DNA from: Oscillospiraceae bacterium | GTDB taxonomy: Bacteria; Bacillota; Clostridia; Oscillospirales; Ruminococcaceae | NCBI GenBank assembly: GCA_900768125.1 | Contig: CAAGBS010000017.1 | Span: 1 to 25,387 of the forward strand | Direction: 5' to 3' | DNA: 25,387 nucleotides | Notes under the pieces: model-generated | Told to the model about the DNA's origin: nothing | What the model saw: the letters and a program-made list of their open reading frames with translations, nothing else | Database searches by the model: none | Shown here: positions 23,808 through 25,387 of the stretch, one piece after another | Layout: each line of letters starts with the position of its first letter | How positions within the stretch are numbered: position 1 is the first letter of the stretch | Program-made: the position numbers and the translations under genes

Positions 23808-24576
23808 TGAACTTTACCTCCTTTGCGTCGAATACGGGGCCGTCCTTGCATACCCTTGCGTAATGCTCCTGACCGTTGCGGACGGTCAGGCAGGAGCAGA
23901 CCACGCACGCGCCCACGCCGCAGCCCATTCTCTGTTCCAGGGACACCTTGCAGGGGACTTCATACTGCGCGCATATCTTCGCGATGGCGTTCAGCATGGG
24001 CATAGGGCCGCAGGCGCAGACTATATCCGCGCCGGTGTTCTTCAGCGTGCTCTCCAGCGGACCGGTCACCATGCCGTTGTAGCCAACGGAGCCGTCGTCG
24101 GTGCATATTGCGGTCGCCGCGCCGTACTTCTCGAACTCATCGGCGAGGATAATGCGGCTGTAGTCGCGGAAGCCGAGGATAGCGGTAGCGCGGTCGCCGA
24201 GCTTCTTTGCAAGCCCCAGCATGGGAGGTACGCCGATACCGCCGCCGACCAGCACTATCTTCCGTGCGCTGTCGGGGATAGTGAAGCCGTTTCCGAGCGG
24301 TCCGAGGACATCAAGATTATCGCCGACATTCAGGCGGGAGATGGCTTCTGTGCCCTTGCCGCGTACCTCGAAAACGAATCTCAGCGTTCCCTTGGAACGG
24401 CTGAACTCGCAGATTGATATCGGGCGGCGCAGGGTGAATCCCGGCGCGGAGATGTTGGCGAACTGTCCGGTGTGCGCGGCTTTAGCGGCTTCCGGAGCGT
24501 AGATAGTGATGGAGAATGTATCCCGCGAGATGCATTTTTTCTCGATTATCGGGTACTTGTCGCAGTAGTAGCTCAT
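23800..24576 (-). CDS. pyrK: Dihydroorotate dehydrogenase B, electron-transfer subunit
   Basis: A 258-residue iron-sulfur flavoprotein that carries electrons from the PyrD FMN through FAD and a [2Fe-2S] cluster to NAD. The ferredoxin-reductase fold shows RRPISICEF (FAD), VLVGGGIGVPPMLGLAK (NAD site) and cluster ligands Cys219, Cys224, Cys227 and Cys243 (spacing C-x4-C-x2-C-x15-C), close to other PyrK proteins. It starts one base after the upstream membrane-protein stop, with AAAGGAG as ribosome site, and overlaps pyrD. Confidence 0.96.
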   Translation of the reverse strand: MSYYCDKYPIIEKKCISRDTFSITIYAPEAAKAAHTGQFANISAPGFTLRRPISICEFSRSKGTLRFVFEVRGKGTEAISRLNVGDNLDVLGPLGNGFTIPDSARKIVLVGGGIGVPPMLGLAKKLGDRATAILGFRDYSRIILADEFEKYGAATAICTDDGSVGYNGMVTGPLESTLKNTGADIVCACGPMPMLNAIAKICAQYEVPCKVSLEQRMGCGVGACVVCSCLTVRNGQEHYARVCKDGPVFDAKEVKFNG

Positions 24577-24577
24577 G

Positions 24578-25207
24578 TTAGCTCCTTTCGTTGGGGTCGT
24601 TGTTTTCCGGCTTGGGAGAGTCTTCCGGTGAGTTCTCTCTTACGACCGCTGTAACGCGGACTGCACTGCTTTCCGCGTGTTCCTCAGGCTCGGTCATTTT
24701 CTGCATGAGATGGCGGAAAAGACAGATCAGTATCAGGATTATCAGCAGGTCGAGCACAAGCTGCACCGTGAACCAGCCCTCGTCCGCCATCAGCATGTTG
24801 TTGTGGGTTATCATCATCATTTCGCTGATGAACATTAATGCGGGTATCTTGCACAGCGAAGCGCACAGTGCGTACATATCGTAAAGCTTCTGCGCGCTGC
24901 GCTTGGTGACGTTGAAGCTTTTCAGGCTGTGGCTTTTCAGCACGAGAATGATGTAAACGGCAAACACCGCCAGCACCGCCGCCGGGAAAATCAGCGTTAT
25001 CCAGTGCTTCCAGCCCAGGGTGCTGTCCGCCTGCATCAGCTTTTCCAGCGCTTCCTCGCCGATATAGGTCTTCAGCGTGTCGTCGTACACCGTCATGAAC
25101 ATTATCTCAACGGAGCAGATGAACACCGCCAGCCCGACGGAGAAAACATCGGAGATTATTCTCGGTATCTTGTAGGAGTGCTTTACGGGGTACTTGCCTA
25201 TTTTCAT
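24578..25207 (-). CDS. Uncharacterised 4-TM membrane protein upstream of pyrK
   Basis: A 209-residue protein I do not recognise. Four hydrophobic segments lie at about 19-40, 68-90, 112-130 and 142-165. The first and second are separated by an acidic stretch (TLKTYIGEEALEKL) probably outside the cell. The tail after 165 is hydrophilic and rich in Pro/Glu/Asn (NSPEDSPKPENN). AAAGGAA precedes the ATG by 5 nt. Its stop is one base from the pyrK start, so it is the first visible gene of the pyrKD transcript. The link to pyrimidine synthesis is positional only. Confidence 0.82.
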   Translation of the reverse strand: MKIGKYPVKHSYKIPRIISDVFSVGLAVFICSVEIMFMTVYDDTLKTYIGEEALEKLMQADSTLGWKHWITLIFPAAVLAVFAVYIILVLKSHSLKSFNVTKRSAQKLYDMYALCASLCKIPALMFISEMMMITHNNMLMADEGWFTVQLVLDLLIILILICLFRHLMQKMTEPEEHAESSAVRVTAVVRENSPEDSPKPENNDPNERS

Positions 25208-25237
25208 ATCGGTTCCTTTCAGCCGGGAAAATCACAT

Positions 25238-25357
25238 GCAGAGGAGTAGTACTCCTCTGCTGTTTCAATTAAGGCAATACCGCACAAAGATTGTGCGTGT
25301 ATTGCGCAGTAAGATTAGCCAATAATGCGCTTCGCTGATTGGCTAATCTCGATTTTT
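25238..25357. repeat. Stack of three palindromes at the right edge
   Basis: GCAGAGGAGT-AGT-ACTCCTCTGC (25238-25260), then GCAATACCGCACA with TGTGCGTGTATTGC (25274-25305, one bulge), then AGATTAGCCAAT and ATTGGCTAATCT around a 14-nt centre (25312-25349) followed by CGATTTTT on the plus strand. The third looks like a plus-strand terminator, although no plus-strand gene is nearby. The set could be a 5' leader of the pyr transcript or a mobile repeat. The final 30 bases hold nothing I can identify. Confidence 0.6.
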
Positions 25358-25387
25358 CGTCAGATTGTACAATGAGGAGTTGTTGAC

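Overview
The window looks like a chromosomal segment of a Gram-positive gut Clostridium, most likely Ruminococcus or a close relative in the Oscillospiraceae. This is inferred from several features. It has a GC-rich coding style with near-consensus SigA promoters and strong AAGGA/GGAGG ribosome sites. It carries a class 1B dihydroorotate dehydrogenase pair (pyrK-pyrD), a ZapA-U32 pair, UPF0291 and DUF1540 small proteins, and a CotH-type kinase beside a GH5 glycoside hydrolase. Several intergenic regions are packed with short palindromes. No tRNA, rRNA, CRISPR, transposase or phage gene is visible.

Layout. (1) 204-2774 (-): a lone membrane hybrid histidine kinase with a perfect SigA promoter, bracketed by palindrome-rich, gene-free DNA on both sides. 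(2) 3227-6609 (-): a ZapA-like division protein with a very long coiled coil, translationally coupled to an RlhA-type U32 protein. (3) 6915-11614 (+): the cell-elongation operon mreB-mreC-mreD-mrdA, transcribed divergently from the zapA-like gene. (4) 11676-12136: a bidirectional terminator, two tiny overlapping genes (one a DUF1540 cysteine-rich protein), and a terminator-like hairpin just before the DUF1540 ribosome site. (5) 12183-22168 (-): eleven tightly packed genes that look like one ~10-kb operon: SASA esterase, UPF0291, SDR dehydrogenase, hotdog thioesterase, GH5 hydrolase with an inserted domain, membrane-anchored CotH kinase, 35-residue membrane peptide, YesL/DUF624 protein, 4-TM protein, uridine-phosphorylase-like enzyme and HAD phosphatase. 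(6) 22295-25207 (-): ruvX, pyrD, pyrK and a 4-TM protein, with hairpins at the junctions and a stack of three palindromes at the right edge.

How the genes work together. Blocks 2 and 3 are housekeeping growth genes: FtsZ-ring assembly and 23S rRNA modification on one side, the rod-shape machine (without rodA) on the other. Block 6 makes pyrimidines and holds the RuvX nuclease. Block 5 is the most unusual part. It combines a secreted or surface GH5 enzyme, a surface CotH kinase with accessory beta domains, several small or uncharacterised membrane proteins and a cytoplasmic carbohydrate esterase. A surface glycan-processing unit in which the kinase phosphorylates an exported partner is a reasonable hypothesis, but the sequence does not prove it.
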